This document shows, in pieces, positions 1-7,475 of a stretch of 7,550 nt of DNA (the stretch's first letter is position 1; each line of letters begins with the position of its first letter). This stretch comes from Alphaproteobacteria bacterium (GTDB lineage Bacteria > Pseudomonadota > Alphaproteobacteria > DSM-16000 > Inquilinaceae), in NCBI GenBank assembly GCA_029263555.1, contig JAJUFW010000128.1:1-7550 (forward strand), written 5' to 3'. Below the pieces are notes generated by a model. It was not told the DNA's origin. It ran no database searches and saw only the letters and a list, made by a program, of their open reading frames with translations. The position numbers were made by a program, and so were the translations under genes.

Positions 1-2764
1 CCAGCCCGACCAGCTGCTTGCGGTCGTCGCGGGCCGTGTCGCTGCGGGTGAGGGAACGCTTGCCGACGAAGTCCGGCTTCTTCTTGCCGATGATCCAGTC
101 CATGCCGAGGTCGACGGGGGTGACCGTCCCATCCGTCTCCTGGCCGACGATGATGAAGCCCTTCTCGGCCCGCAGGACGTGCATCGCCTCGGTCCCGTAG
201 GGCGTGAGGTCGAAGGCGGCGCCCTTCTCCCAAAGGGCTTCCCAGACGGCGAGCCCGTAGGAGGCCGGCACGTTGATCTCGAAGGACATCTCGCCCGTGA
301 AGCTGATCCGAAAGATCCTGGCCGGGACGCCGGCGACCTTCCCCTCCCGCATCGAGAGATGCGGCAGCGCTTCTGCCGAAAGGTCGATGTCGCTCGCCAC
401 AGTGGCGAGCAGCTCGCGGCTCCGCGGGCCGTTCAGGGTGATGACGGCCCACTGCTCGGTGACGGAGGTCATGTAGACCTCCAGCTCCGGCCATTCGGTC
501 TGGTGCCACTCCTCCAGCTTCGCCAGTACCGAGGCCGCGCCGCCGGTGGTCGTCGTCATGTGGAAGTGGTTCTCGGCAAGGCGCGTCGTCACGCCGTCAT
601 CCACCACCATGCCGTCCTCGCCCAGCATGAGGCCGTAGCGGCAGCGGCCCGGCTCCAGGCGGGTCCAGGCGTTGGTGTAGATGCGGTTCAGGAATTCGGC
701 GGCGTCGCGCCCCTGGATGTCGATCTTGCCCAGCGTCGTGGCATCCAAGATGCCGACGCCGGTCCGGGCCGCCTTGACCTCGCGCTGCACCGCTGCATGC
801 ATGTCCTCGCCCGGCTTCGGGTAGTACCAGGCACGCCGCCAGCCGCCGCCCACATTCTCGAAGGCGGCGCCCGCCGCCTCGTGCCATTCGTCCATCGGTG
901 TCTTGCGGACGGGGGCGTAGAACCTGCCGGTGCTCCGCGCCGCGATGGCGCCGAAGGTGACCGGCGTATAGGGCGGACGGAACGTGGTCACCCCGATCTC
1001 GGGAATCTCGGCCCCCAGCGTTCCGGCGACGATGCCGAGCGCGTTGACGTTGCCGATCTTCCCCTGGTCGGTCCCCATGCCGGTCGTCGTGTAGCGCTTC
1101 ACGTGCTCGACCGACCGGAAGCCTTCGCGCAGCGCCAGCTTCAGGTCCTTGGCCGTCACGTCGTTCTGGAGGTCGACGAAGGCCTTCACCTTGCCTGCCG
1201 GCTTGTCGCTCGGAATCAGCCACAGCGGCCGGGGCGGAGAGAACAGGGGTTGGACGCCCTGCGGGATCGTGCCCTCATGGGCATCGAATCCGGTCGCCCT
1301 GGCCGCCTCGGCGCCGGCCCGGGCGCCTTCGGCCAGGCAGTCCGCCAGGGCGAAGCTGCCGTTGCAGGCGCCCGCGGACCGTTCCGCCTGGAACGACCTG
1401 CCGGGCACGAAGGTGGCCTCGACGGGATCGAAGGCCAGCTTGCCCCGCGAATGGCTGAAGAGGTGAACGGCCGGGTTCCAGCCGCCGGAGACCGCCAGCA
1501 GGTCGCATTCGATCAGGGTCTCCATGCCGGCCTGGACGGCAGCGCCGTCCTCCGACAGACGCATCACCTTGACGCGGTTGAGCCGCGCACGGCCTTCGGT
1601 CGCGACGATCGCGTGGCCCGGCAGGATCTCGATGCCGGCATTCCGGACCCGGCGCGGCAGCTCGCCATCCGGGACGGGGCGCAGGTCGACGACCGCCTGG
1701 ACGGCGACGCCGGCGGCATGCAGGTCCAGCGCGGTCAGATAGGCGCTGTCGTTGTTGGTGAAGACGACGGCCCGTCGTCCGGGCAGGGCGGCATAGCGGT
1801 TGACATAGGTCCGCACGGCCCCGGCCAGCATGATGCCCGGCCGGTCGTTGTCGGCGAAAACGAGCGGCCGTTCGATCGCGCCCGTCGCCAGGACGACCTG
1901 CTTCGCCCGGACCTTCCAAAGGCGCTGGCGCGGCGTGCCGGCAGGCGCGGTGCCCGGCGGCAGATGGTCGGTGACCCGTTCCAGGAGGCCGAGGAAATTC
2001 TGGGTGTAGTAGCCGAAGGCCGTGGTCCGCGGCAGCACGCGCACCTCGGGCATGCCGGCCAGCTCCGCCAGCGCCTGGCTGACCCAGTCGGCGGCGGGCC
2101 GGCCGTCGATCAGCGCGCCTTCGGGGCTTTCCGACAGCAGCGAGCCGCCCGGCTCGGCCTGCTCGTCGCACAGGATCACCCGTGCGCCCGAACGCCCTGC
2201 GGCCAGCGCCGCGGCGATCCCGGCCGCGCCCGCGCCGACGACCAGCACGTCGCAATGGGCGTTCACCTGGTCGTAGCGGTCCGGGTCCGGCGCGGACGGG
2301 GCGCGTCCCAGTCCGGCGGCCCGGCGGATCAGCCGCTCGTAGGTGTGCCACATCGAGCGCGGCCACATGAACGTCTTGTAGTAGAAGCCGGCCGGCAGAA
2401 GCGGCGACAGGAGGTCGTTGACCGCGCCCAGGTCGAAGCCGACGCCGGGCCAACAGTTCTGGCTCGAGGCGACGAGGCCCTCATGGATCTCGACCTGGGT
2501 CGCCCTCATGTTCGGATCGGTGCGCGCCGGCCCGTCGCCCAGCTGGACGAGGGCGGTCGGCTCCTCGGCGCCGGCGCTGACAATGCCCCGCGGCCGGTGA
2601 TACTTGAAGCTGCGTCCGACCAGATGGACGCCGTTCGCGATCAGCGCGGACGCCAGCGTGTCGCCCTGGAAGCCGGTCAGCGTGCGGCCGTTGAATTCGA
2701 AGCCGACCGGCCGGCTGCGGTCGATCCGGCCACCTTCCGGCCGGCGGAAGATCTGTGCGCTCAT
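1..2764 (-). CDS. soxA: Sarcosine oxidase alpha subunit, 3' end beyond window
   Basis: Large subunit of cytoplasmic heterotetrameric sarcosine oxidase, which oxidises sarcosine to glycine, gives H2O2 and transfers the methyl carbon to tetrahydrofolate. I translated the minus strand from 2764 and found 921 stop-free codons to the left edge. The family is about 1000 residues, so roughly 80 are missing. Residues 15-100 form the N-terminal ferredoxin-like domain, which in this family carries no iron-sulfur cluster. A Rossmann dinucleotide site GAGAAG lies at 177-182, followed by a pyridine-nucleotide oxidoreductase region including ATGAIERP (293-300). The family-typical DLQNDVTAKD is at 531-540. 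From about 600 the GcvT-like folate-binding domain runs to the edge, with GILDATTLGK (671-680), the MTTTTGG stretch (736-742) and FTGEMSFEIN (822-831). The ATG overlaps the soxD stop as ATGA, implying translational coupling. N-methylglutamate dehydrogenase subunits are homologous and are the main alternative. Confidence 0.96.
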   Translation of the reverse strand, partial: MSAQIFRRPEGGRIDRSRPVGFEFNGRTLTGFQGDTLASALIANGVHLVGRSFKYHRPRGIVSAGAEEPTALVQLGDGPARTDPNMRATQVEIHEGLVASSQNCWPGVGFDLGAVNDLLSPLLPAGFYYKTFMWPRSMWHTYERLIRRAAGLGRAPSAPDPDRYDQVNAHCDVLVVGAGAAGIAAALAAGRSGARVILCDEQAEPGGSLLSESPEGALIDGRPAADWVSQALAELAGMPEVRVLPRTTAFGYYTQNFLGLLERVTDHLPPGTAPAGTPRQRLWKVRAKQVVLATGAIERPLVFADNDRPGIMLAGAVRTYVNRYAALPGRRAVVFTNNDSAYLTALDLHAAGVAVQAVVDLRPVPDGELPRRVRNAGIEILPGHAIVATEGRARLNRVKVMRLSEDGAAVQAGMETLIECDLLAVSGGWNPAVHLFSHSRGKLAFDPVEATFVPGRSFQAERSAGACNGSFALADCLAEGARAGAEAARATGFDAHEGTIPQGVQPLFSPPRPLWLIPSDKPAGKVKAFVDLQNDVTAKDLKLALREGFRSVEHVKRYTTTGMGTDQGKIGNVNALGIVAGTLGAEIPEIGVTTFRPPYTPVTFGAIAARSTGRFYAPVRKTPMDEWHEAAGAAFENVGGGWRRAWYYPKPGEDMHAAVQREVKAARTGVGILDATTLGKIDIQGRDAAEFLNRIYTNAWTRLEPGRCRYGLMLGEDGMVVDDGVTTRLAENHFHMTTTTGGAASVLAKLEEWHQTEWPELEVYMTSVTEQWAVITLNGPRSRELLATVASDIDLSAEALPHLSMREGKVAGVPARIFRISFTGEMSFEINVPASYGLAVWEALWEKGAAFDLTPYGTEAMHVLRAEKGFIIVGQETDGTVTPVDLGMDWIIGKKKPDFVGKRSLTRSDTARDDRKQLVGL

Positions 2765-3129
2765 CGTCCCGTCCCCGTCAGCCCGTCGGCGTCGATCGCC
2801 TTGTTGCCGGACCCGATGGCCGGCTCCCCGCACGGGGTCGGCGGCTGCTGGCCCGGCAGGTCGGGCGGCGCCTCTCCCATGCGGTAGACTGCCAGGATCT
2901 CGTCCGTGGCGGTGTTCCGGGCGACGTTGAACCAGCGCCGGCAGCCATGGCTGTGGACCCAGCGCTCGTAATGCAGGCCCTTCGGGTTCTTGCGCATGAA
3001 AAGATAGTCGGCCCAGGCCTCGTCGGTCAGCTCGTCGGCGTTGCGCGGCCGCACGATATGGGCCTCGCCGCCGTAACTGAACTCGCGCTGTTCGCGCGGG
3101 CCGCACCAGGGGCAGGAAATTACGAACAT
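2761..3129 (-). CDS. soxD: Sarcosine oxidase delta subunit
   Basis: Small structural subunit (122 residues) that binds zinc in heterotetrameric sarcosine oxidase. Visible ligand set: Cys6 and Cys9 in the N-terminal CPWCG, then His59 and Cys63 in RWVHSHGCRRWF. This CxxC plus HxxxC arrangement is the known zinc site of the family. Other family-typical stretches are GGEAHIVRP (20-28), DYLFMRKNPKG (41-51) and a C-terminal core ending near VYRMG (81-85). Residues 86-122 form a Pro/Gly-rich tail, longer than many family members of about 90-100 residues. The gene follows soxB by 63 bp and overlaps soxA by ATGA. Only a weak ribosome-binding site (GGAA, 7 nt before the ATG) is visible. The soxB-soxD-soxA order is the standard one for this operon. 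Confidence 0.96.
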   Translation of the reverse strand: MFVISCPWCGPREQREFSYGGEAHIVRPRNADELTDEAWADYLFMRKNPKGLHYERWVHSHGCRRWFNVARNTATDEILAVYRMGEAPPDLPGQQPPTPCGEPAIGSGNKAIDADGLTGTGR

Positions 3130-3192
3130 GGGCGTTTCCGGCTTACCGGGACATTGGATGGGGTGCCACGACGGATAGGGGGCATCGGTTTG

Positions 3193-4443
3193 CTAGTGGG
3201 CAACGGCCGCGGCTCCGTGTTCGGCGACGAGGGCGCCGGACGAGAAGCGTTCGAGCGAGAAGGGCGCGGCCAGCGCGTTCGGCTCGTCCCTTGCGACCAG
3301 ATGGGCGAAGACGTGGCCGGATCCGGGCGTCGCCTTGAACCCGCCGGTGCCCCAGCCGCAGTTGAAGTAGAGGCCCTTGACCGGCGTCTTGGAGATGATG
3401 GCGCTGGCGTCGGGGGCCGTGTCCACGATGCCGCCCCACTGGCGCATCATCCGCATGCGGGAGAAGATCGGGAACATCTCGACGATCGCCGAGATCGTCT
3501 CCTCGATGACGCTGAAGCCACCGCGCTGGGTGTAGGAGACGTAGGGGTCGATGCCGGCGCCGATGACCAGCTCACCCTTGTCGGACTGGCTCACATAGGC
3601 GTGGACGGCGTTCGACATGACGACGGTGTCGATGACCGGCTTCACCGGCTCGCTGACCAGGGCCTGAAGCGGATGGCTTTCCAGCGGCAGGCGGATGCCG
3701 GCCATGGCGGCCAGCACGCTGGAATGGCCGGCGGCGACGACGCCCACCTTGCCCGTGCGGATGAAGCCGCGGGTCGTCTCGACGCCCTCGACCGCGCCGT
3801 TGGTGATGCGGAAGCCCGTCACCTCGCAGTTCTGGATGATGTCGACGCCGCGCTCGTCGGCCGCGCGGGCATAGCCCCAGGCGACCGCGTCGTGGCGGGC
3901 CGTGCCGCCCCGGCGCTGCAGGGTCGCGCCGACGACCGGGTAGCGGATCGTCGGATCGCCGTTGAGGATCGGGCAGAATTCCAGCACCTGCTCGCGCGTC
4001 AGCCATTCGGCGTCGATCCCGTTCAGCCGGTTGGCGTGGACCCGCCGTTTGAGCTCCCGCGCCTCATGCTGGTCATGGGCCAGGTTCATGACGCCGCGCT
4101 GGCTGAACATCACGTTGTAGTTCAGCTCCTGCGACAGCCCTTCCCACAGCTTCAGCGCGTGCTCGTAGAGATGGGCCGAGGCGTCGAACAGGTAGTTCGA
4201 GCGCACGATCGTGGTGTTGCGCCCGGTATTGCCGCCGCCGATCCATCCCTTCTCGAGGACCGCGACATTGGTGATGCCGTGTTCCTTGGCGAGGTAGTAG
4301 GCGGTGGCAAGGCCGTGCCCGCCGCCGCCCACGATCACCGCCTCATAGGCGGGCTTGGGCTCGGGGCTGCGCCAGGCCTCCGGCCAGTTCTCGTGGTAGG
4401 AGAAGGCGTTCCGCGCAAGCGAAAGGATCGAATACTTCGTCAT
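3193..4443 (-). CDS. soxB: Sarcosine oxidase beta subunit
   Basis: Flavoprotein subunit (416 residues, normal length) that holds the sarcosine-oxidising site in the cytoplasmic heterotetramer. The N-terminus has the family segment FSYHENWPEAW (14-24), then the FAD-binding Rossmann motif GGGGHG at 39-44 within VIVGGGGHGLATAYYLA. GNTGRNTTIVRSNY (71-84) is also typical. His184 in TARHDAVAWG is the probable covalent FMN attachment histidine, by recalled family pattern, not by alignment. The C-terminal GWGTGGFKATPGSG (363-376) is a family hallmark; Lys370 lies in it. The gene ends in TAG. No strong Shine-Dalgarno precedes the ATG. It lies 157 bp after fhs, 63 bp before soxD. The alternative is the homologous N-methylglutamate dehydrogenase subunit, but the resemblance to SoxB is close. 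Confidence 0.96.
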   Translation of the reverse strand: MTKYSILSLARNAFSYHENWPEAWRSPEPKPAYEAVIVGGGGHGLATAYYLAKEHGITNVAVLEKGWIGGGNTGRNTTIVRSNYLFDASAHLYEHALKLWEGLSQELNYNVMFSQRGVMNLAHDQHEARELKRRVHANRLNGIDAEWLTREQVLEFCPILNGDPTIRYPVVGATLQRRGGTARHDAVAWGYARAADERGVDIIQNCEVTGFRITNGAVEGVETTRGFIRTGKVGVVAAGHSSVLAAMAGIRLPLESHPLQALVSEPVKPVIDTVVMSNAVHAYVSQSDKGELVIGAGIDPYVSYTQRGGFSVIEETISAIVEMFPIFSRMRMMRQWGGIVDTAPDASAIISKTPVKGLYFNCGWGTGGFKATPGSGHVFAHLVARDEPNALAAPFSLERFSSGALVAEHGAAAVAH

Positions 4444-4523
4444 CGGTGATGGCTCGGGGTCCCGGACATTCCGCGCGCCATCGTGGCAAAGCGGGATGCC
4501 GCTGGCAATTCACGGAACGACAT
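4440..4523 (-). other. Possible 27-codon leader ORF overlapping soxB start
   Basis: On the minus strand an ATG at 4521-4523 opens a 27-codon frame (starting MSFRELPAAS, ending PSHHR) whose TGA overlaps the soxB ATG as ATGA. Such an overlap could couple translation of soxB, which itself lacks a clear ribosome-binding site. Against it, no Shine-Dalgarno precedes this small frame either, and the same frame stays open upstream through fhs antisense-free sequence, as is common in high-G+C DNA. Function unknown; a chance frame is at least as likely. Confidence 0.2.
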
Positions 4524-4600
4524 GGTGGCGCGGCTGGGTGCCGCATTCAGGACAGAGGGGCGGCCGCGGCCGGGCCGCCCGCTCCGGTTCGGCGCGGCCC
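4444..4600 (-). promoter_or_regulatory. fhs-soxB intergenic region with weak promoter candidate
   Basis: This 157-bp gap is long for genes in one transcript, so soxB may have its own promoter. The best sigma70-like match I see on the minus strand is TTGCCA (plus 4503-4508) and CACGAT (plus 4480-4485) with a 17-bp spacer; the -10 is poor (3 of 6). TTGCCA is also repeated 19 bp on (plus 4484-4489), which could instead be paired half-sites of a regulator. Nothing here is decisive. Confidence 0.25.
4558..4580 (-). terminator. GC-rich hairpin after fhs, possible weak terminator
   Basis: GGGCGGCC (4558-4565) and GGCCGCCC (4573-4580) form a perfect 8-bp stem with a 7-nt loop, starting 20 bp beyond the fhs stop. 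Read in the direction of fhs it is followed by TCTGTCCTG and not by a true T-run, so it is a poor intrinsic terminator. It could attenuate read-through from fhs into soxB, stabilise the fhs mRNA 3' end, or have no role. Confidence 0.3.
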
Positions 4601-6310
4601 CTAGAACAGCCCGTCGATCCGTCCCTCCGAATCCACGTTGATCGTGTTTGCCGCAGGGACTCTGGGCAGGCCCGGCATGGTCATGATCTCGCCGCAGATG
4701 ACGACCAGGAACTCCGCCCCGCCGGCCAGCCGGACCTCCCGGATCGGAACGACGTGATTGATCGGCGCGCCCTTGCGGCTCGGATCGGTCGAGAAGCTGT
4801 ACTGCGTCTTCGCCATGCAGATGGGGAAGTGGCCGTACCCGTCCTTCTGGTACTGCTCGATCCGGTCGCGGATGGCCTTGTCGGCGACGGCGTCGTCGGC
4901 GCCGTAGAGCGTGCGGACGATCGTCCGGATCTTCTCCCACAGCGGCTTCTCGTCCCGATAGAGCGGCCGGAACTGGGCATCTCCGTGGTCGGCCAGGCTG
5001 ACGACCTTGTGGGCGAGCGATTCGGTCCCGGCGCCGCCGTCGGCCCAGTGGGTGCAGACATGGGCTTCGACCCCGAACTGGGCGCAGAACTCCCGGACCG
5101 CCTCGATCTCGGCGTCGGTGTCCTTGGTGAAGCGGTTGATCGCCACCACCGCCGGAACGCCGAAATGGGCGACGTTGCGCAGGTGCCGGCCCAGATTGTC
5201 GCAGCCCCGGCGGACGGCCTCCACATCCTCGCGGCCCAGATCCTCCTTGTCGACGCCGCCATGCATCTTGAGCGCCCGCACCGTGGCGACGACGACGGCG
5301 GCTGCGGGCTTCAGCCCGGCCTTGCGGCACTTGATGTCGAAGAACTTCTCCGCGCCCAGATCGGCGCCGAAGCCGGCTTCCGTCACGACGTAGTCGGCAA
5401 GCTTCAGAGCCGCCTTCGTGGCCATGACCGAGTTGCAGCCATGGGCGATGTTGGCGAAGGGCCCGCCGTGGATGAAGGCGGGGTTGCCTTCCAGCGTCTG
5501 GACCAGGTTGGGCATCAGGGCGTCGCGCAGCAGCGCGGTCATCGACCCTTCGGCCTTCAGGTCGGCCGCCGTCACCGGCCGGCGGTCCCGGGTCTGGCCG
5601 ATGATGATCTTGGACAGGCGGCGCTGCAGGTCGTCGAGACCGGTCGCAAGGCAGAAGATCGCCATGACTTCGGAGGCGACGGTGATGTCGAACCCGTCCT
5701 GGCGGGGGAAGCCGTTGCCGACGCCGCCCAGCCCGACGGTGATGTCGCGCAGCGCCCGGTCGTTCATGTCCATCACGCGCCGCCAGGTGACCCGGCGCGC
5801 GTCGATGCCCAGTTCGTTGCCCCAGTGGATGTGGTTGTCGATCAGGGCGGAGAGAAGGTTGTGGGCGGTGCTGATCGCGTGGAAGTCGCCCGTGAAGTGC
5901 AGGTTGATGTTCTCCATGGGAACGACCTGCGCATAGCCGCCGCCGGCGGCCCCGCCCTTCATGCCGAAACAGGGGCCGAGACTCGGCTCTCTCAGGCAGA
6001 TCGCCGCGCGCCGGCCGATCCGGTTCAAGCCGTCTCCCAGCCCGACCGTGGTCGTGGTCTTGCCTTCCCCGGCAGGCGTCGGCGTGATCGCGGTCACCAG
6101 GATGAGCTTGCCGTCCGGCCGGTTCGCCAGCGAGTCGAGGAAGGGCAGGCGCAGCTTCGCGATGTGCGGGCCGTAGTGGTAGAGAGCGTCCGGCGGGATG
6201 TCGAGCTTGGCGGCGACCTGCTCGATCGGCTGCAGCACCGCTGTCCTTGCGATTTCGATGTCGGACCCGCCGGCCTTCGCGGATGGTGTTCCGACCGCCT
6301 TTACGACCAT
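4601..6310 (-). CDS. fhs: Formate-tetrahydrofolate ligase
   Basis: Cytoplasmic ATP-dependent enzyme, also called 10-formyl-THF synthetase, that joins formate to tetrahydrofolate; the reaction is reversible. It has 569 residues, close to the usual 555-560. The nucleotide-binding loop TPTPAGEGKTTTT is at 77-89. The family signature LREPSLGPCFGMKGGAAGGG spans 106-125, with PMENINLHFTGDFHAI just after (131-146). The C-terminus carries PICMAKTQYSFS and the typical GEIMTMPGLPRVPAA. The ATG has an excellent ribosome-binding site (GGAGGTGA) and the gene ends in TAG. It lies upstream of soxBDA on the same strand, where its probable job is to balance the one-carbon units that sarcosine oxidase loads onto THF, releasing formate with ATP gain or activating formate for synthesis. 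Direction is inference. No FolD or FchA is in the window. Confidence 0.97.
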   Translation of the reverse strand: MVVKAVGTPSAKAGGSDIEIARTAVLQPIEQVAAKLDIPPDALYHYGPHIAKLRLPFLDSLANRPDGKLILVTAITPTPAGEGKTTTTVGLGDGLNRIGRRAAICLREPSLGPCFGMKGGAAGGGYAQVVPMENINLHFTGDFHAISTAHNLLSALIDNHIHWGNELGIDARRVTWRRVMDMNDRALRDITVGLGGVGNGFPRQDGFDITVASEVMAIFCLATGLDDLQRRLSKIIIGQTRDRRPVTAADLKAEGSMTALLRDALMPNLVQTLEGNPAFIHGGPFANIAHGCNSVMATKAALKLADYVVTEAGFGADLGAEKFFDIKCRKAGLKPAAAVVVATVRALKMHGGVDKEDLGREDVEAVRRGCDNLGRHLRNVAHFGVPAVVAINRFTKDTDAEIEAVREFCAQFGVEAHVCTHWADGGAGTESLAHKVVSLADHGDAQFRPLYRDEKPLWEKIRTIVRTLYGADDAVADKAIRDRIEQYQKDGYGHFPICMAKTQYSFSTDPSRKGAPINHVVPIREVRLAGGAEFLVVICGEIMTMPGLPRVPAANTINVDSEGRIDGLF

Positions 6311-6608
6311 TCCTCACCTCCCGATTTTCTTGACCCCGGACTGTCTCTCGATCGAACCGGCAGTCTTGTTTCGCCGACGATCGTGCCACGAGCGCTGCGC
6401 CGGGAGGGGCAATGCCGGCGACATTTTGTTGGCCCAACGCGACACATCCGTCGGTCTGCCGTGCCCGGGCCAAGCCAAGGCGGACTGCCGTTTCCGAACC
6501 GGCGCGCGGGAGCGTGCCTGTTTCCAGTGCGACGGATATTGCCAAGGGGGGCGGGTTTGAGGCACGAATGCCACTTATTGGCTATTCTCCAGGACGGAAT
6601 TTTTCGGG
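6311..6608. promoter_or_regulatory. Divergent fhs / regulator intergenic region
   Basis: This 298-bp gap between divergent genes must hold the promoters of fhs and of the regulator. I see no convincing sigma70 pair. For the regulator the nearest candidates are TTGAGG (6557-6562) and TATTCT (6583-6588), but the 20-bp spacer is too long. A perfect odd palindrome GTTGG-C-CCAAC lies at 6428-6438. A short inverted repeat GGCA-CGAA-TGCC lies at 6561-6572. GACTG (6339-6343) and CAGTC (6361-6365) form another pair near fhs. TGCC occurs eight times on the plus strand, several copies 29 bp apart (see findings). These are candidate operators, most naturally for the adjacent AraC-family regulator. Confidence 0.45.
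6314..6321 (-). promoter_or_regulatory. Strong ribosome-binding site of fhs
   Basis: On the minus strand GGAGGTGA lies just before the fhs ATG, a near-perfect match to the anti-Shine-Dalgarno sequence, with 6 nt between GGAGG and the ATG. It fixes the fhs start at 6310. It is much stronger than the sites before soxB, soxD, soxA or the regulator. Confidence 0.85.
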
Positions 6609-7475
6609 ATGGTCGACGGCAGCGCTCCGCAGATGCGACCGGACGTGGTCGGCTTTCTGTTGATCCCGAACTTCTCGATGATCGCCTTCGCGACGGCGGT
6701 CGAGGCGCTCCGCATCGCGAACCGGATGTCGGGGCGCGAGCTCTACCGGTGGGTCCTTCTGTCGAAGGACGGGCAGCCGGTCCGGGCCAGCAACGGCATC
6801 CTGGTCTCGGTCGACATGGCGATGACGGAAATCTACCGGCAGGGCGCAAGCTCCCGGCGTCCGGACATGGTGATGGTCTGCTCGGGCTTGGGGGTGGAGC
6901 GCTTCAAGGATCCGGAAGTGTTCGGCTGGCTCCGCCTCGTCGAGCGGCAGGGGGCGACCATCGGCGCGCTCTGCACCGGCGCCTATGTGCTGGCCCGCGC
7001 CGGGCTGCTGAACGGCTATAAATGCGCGATCCACTGGGAAAATCTGGGCGGCTTCCAGGAGACGTTCCCGGATATCGAGGTGTCCGCCGATCTCTTCGAG
7101 GTGGACCGCAACCGCTGCACCTGCTCCGGCGGGACGGCGGCCCTGGACATGATGCTCTACCTGATCCAGCGGCAGCACGGCAACGAACTGGCGACCAAGG
7201 TCAGCGAGCAGTGCCTGATCGACCGGATCCGCAATCCCCATGACCGGCAGCGCCTGCCGCTCCGGGCGAGGCTCGGGGTCCACAATCCGAAGCTGATCTC
7301 CGCCATCGAGCTGATGGAGGCAAACCTGTCCGAGCCGCTGGAGCAGGATGCGCTGGCCAACTATGTCGGCCTCTCGCGCCGGCAGCTCGAGCGGCTGTTC
7401 CGCCGGCACCTGGGCCGCGCCCCGGCCCATTACTACCTGGAACTCCGGCTCGAGCGGGCGCGCAACCTGCGGTAG
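6609..7475 (+). CDS. GlxA/GbdR-type AraC-family regulator, interrupted by TAG
   Basis: Transcription factor with an N-terminal DJ-1/PfpI-like (class I glutamine amidotransferase-like) sensing domain and a C-terminal AraC-type DNA-binding domain. Domain 1 spans about 12-200: VVGFLLIPNFSMIAF (13-27), ALRIANR (33-39), the nucleophile-elbow-like GALCTGAYVLARAGLL (119-134) with Cys122, and TCSGGTAALDMM (171-182). The first helix-turn-helix lies at about 246-268 (DALANYVGLSRRQLERLFRR). The frame stops at TAG (7473-7475) after ARNLR, 288 residues, where relatives continue about 30-40 residues through a second helix-turn-helix. That missing part is readable in the same frame downstream. Family members such as Pseudomonas GbdR govern glycine betaine and sarcosine catabolism, and divergent placement from fhs-sox suggests the same here. 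The start at 6609 has only AGGACGG, 11 nt upstream. GbdR orthology is likely but unproven. Confidence 0.88.
   Translation: MVDGSAPQMRPDVVGFLLIPNFSMIAFATAVEALRIANRMSGRELYRWVLLSKDGQPVRASNGILVSVDMAMTEIYRQGASSRRPDMVMVCSGLGVERFKDPEVFGWLRLVERQGATIGALCTGAYVLARAGLLNGYKCAIHWENLGGFQETFPDIEVSADLFEVDRNRCTCSGGTAALDMMLYLIQRQHGNELATKVSEQCLIDRIRNPHDRQRLPLRARLGVHNPKLISAIELMEANLSEPLEQDALANYVGLSRRQLERLFRRHLGRAPAHYYLELRLERARNLR

Noticed and set aside
179..2887. 902-codon open frame on the plus strand opposite soxA
   Set aside because: It is antisense to a clear soxA frame, its translation is Arg/Ala/Gly/Asp-rich with no recognisable domain, and such mirror frames are expected in high-G+C coding DNA.
2755..4449. 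564-codon plus-strand frame opposite soxB and soxD
   Set aside because: Composition-driven shadow of the sox genes with no family resemblance.
6376..6392. Possible sigma54 promoter (TGGCAC on the minus strand) upstream of fhs
   Set aside because: The required GC dinucleotide at the -12 position is absent at the right spacing from the GG; only GG is found there.
6311..6420. Glycine or tetrahydrofolate riboswitch in the fhs leader
   Set aside because: Considered because of the pathway, but I could not recognise the conserved core of either class. A covariance-model search would be decisive.
4440..6545. 701-codon minus-strand frame overlapping fhs in another phase
   Set aside because: Its translation is Arg-rich low-complexity sequence and it competes with the unmistakable fhs frame. 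Only its last 27 codons, lying outside fhs, were kept as a weak leader candidate.
4496..7021. 841-codon plus-strand frame covering fhs, the intergenic region and the start of the regulator
   Set aside because: Its translation is low-complexity, it is antisense to fhs, and it overlaps the regulator out of frame. The fhs and regulator frames carry the family motifs.
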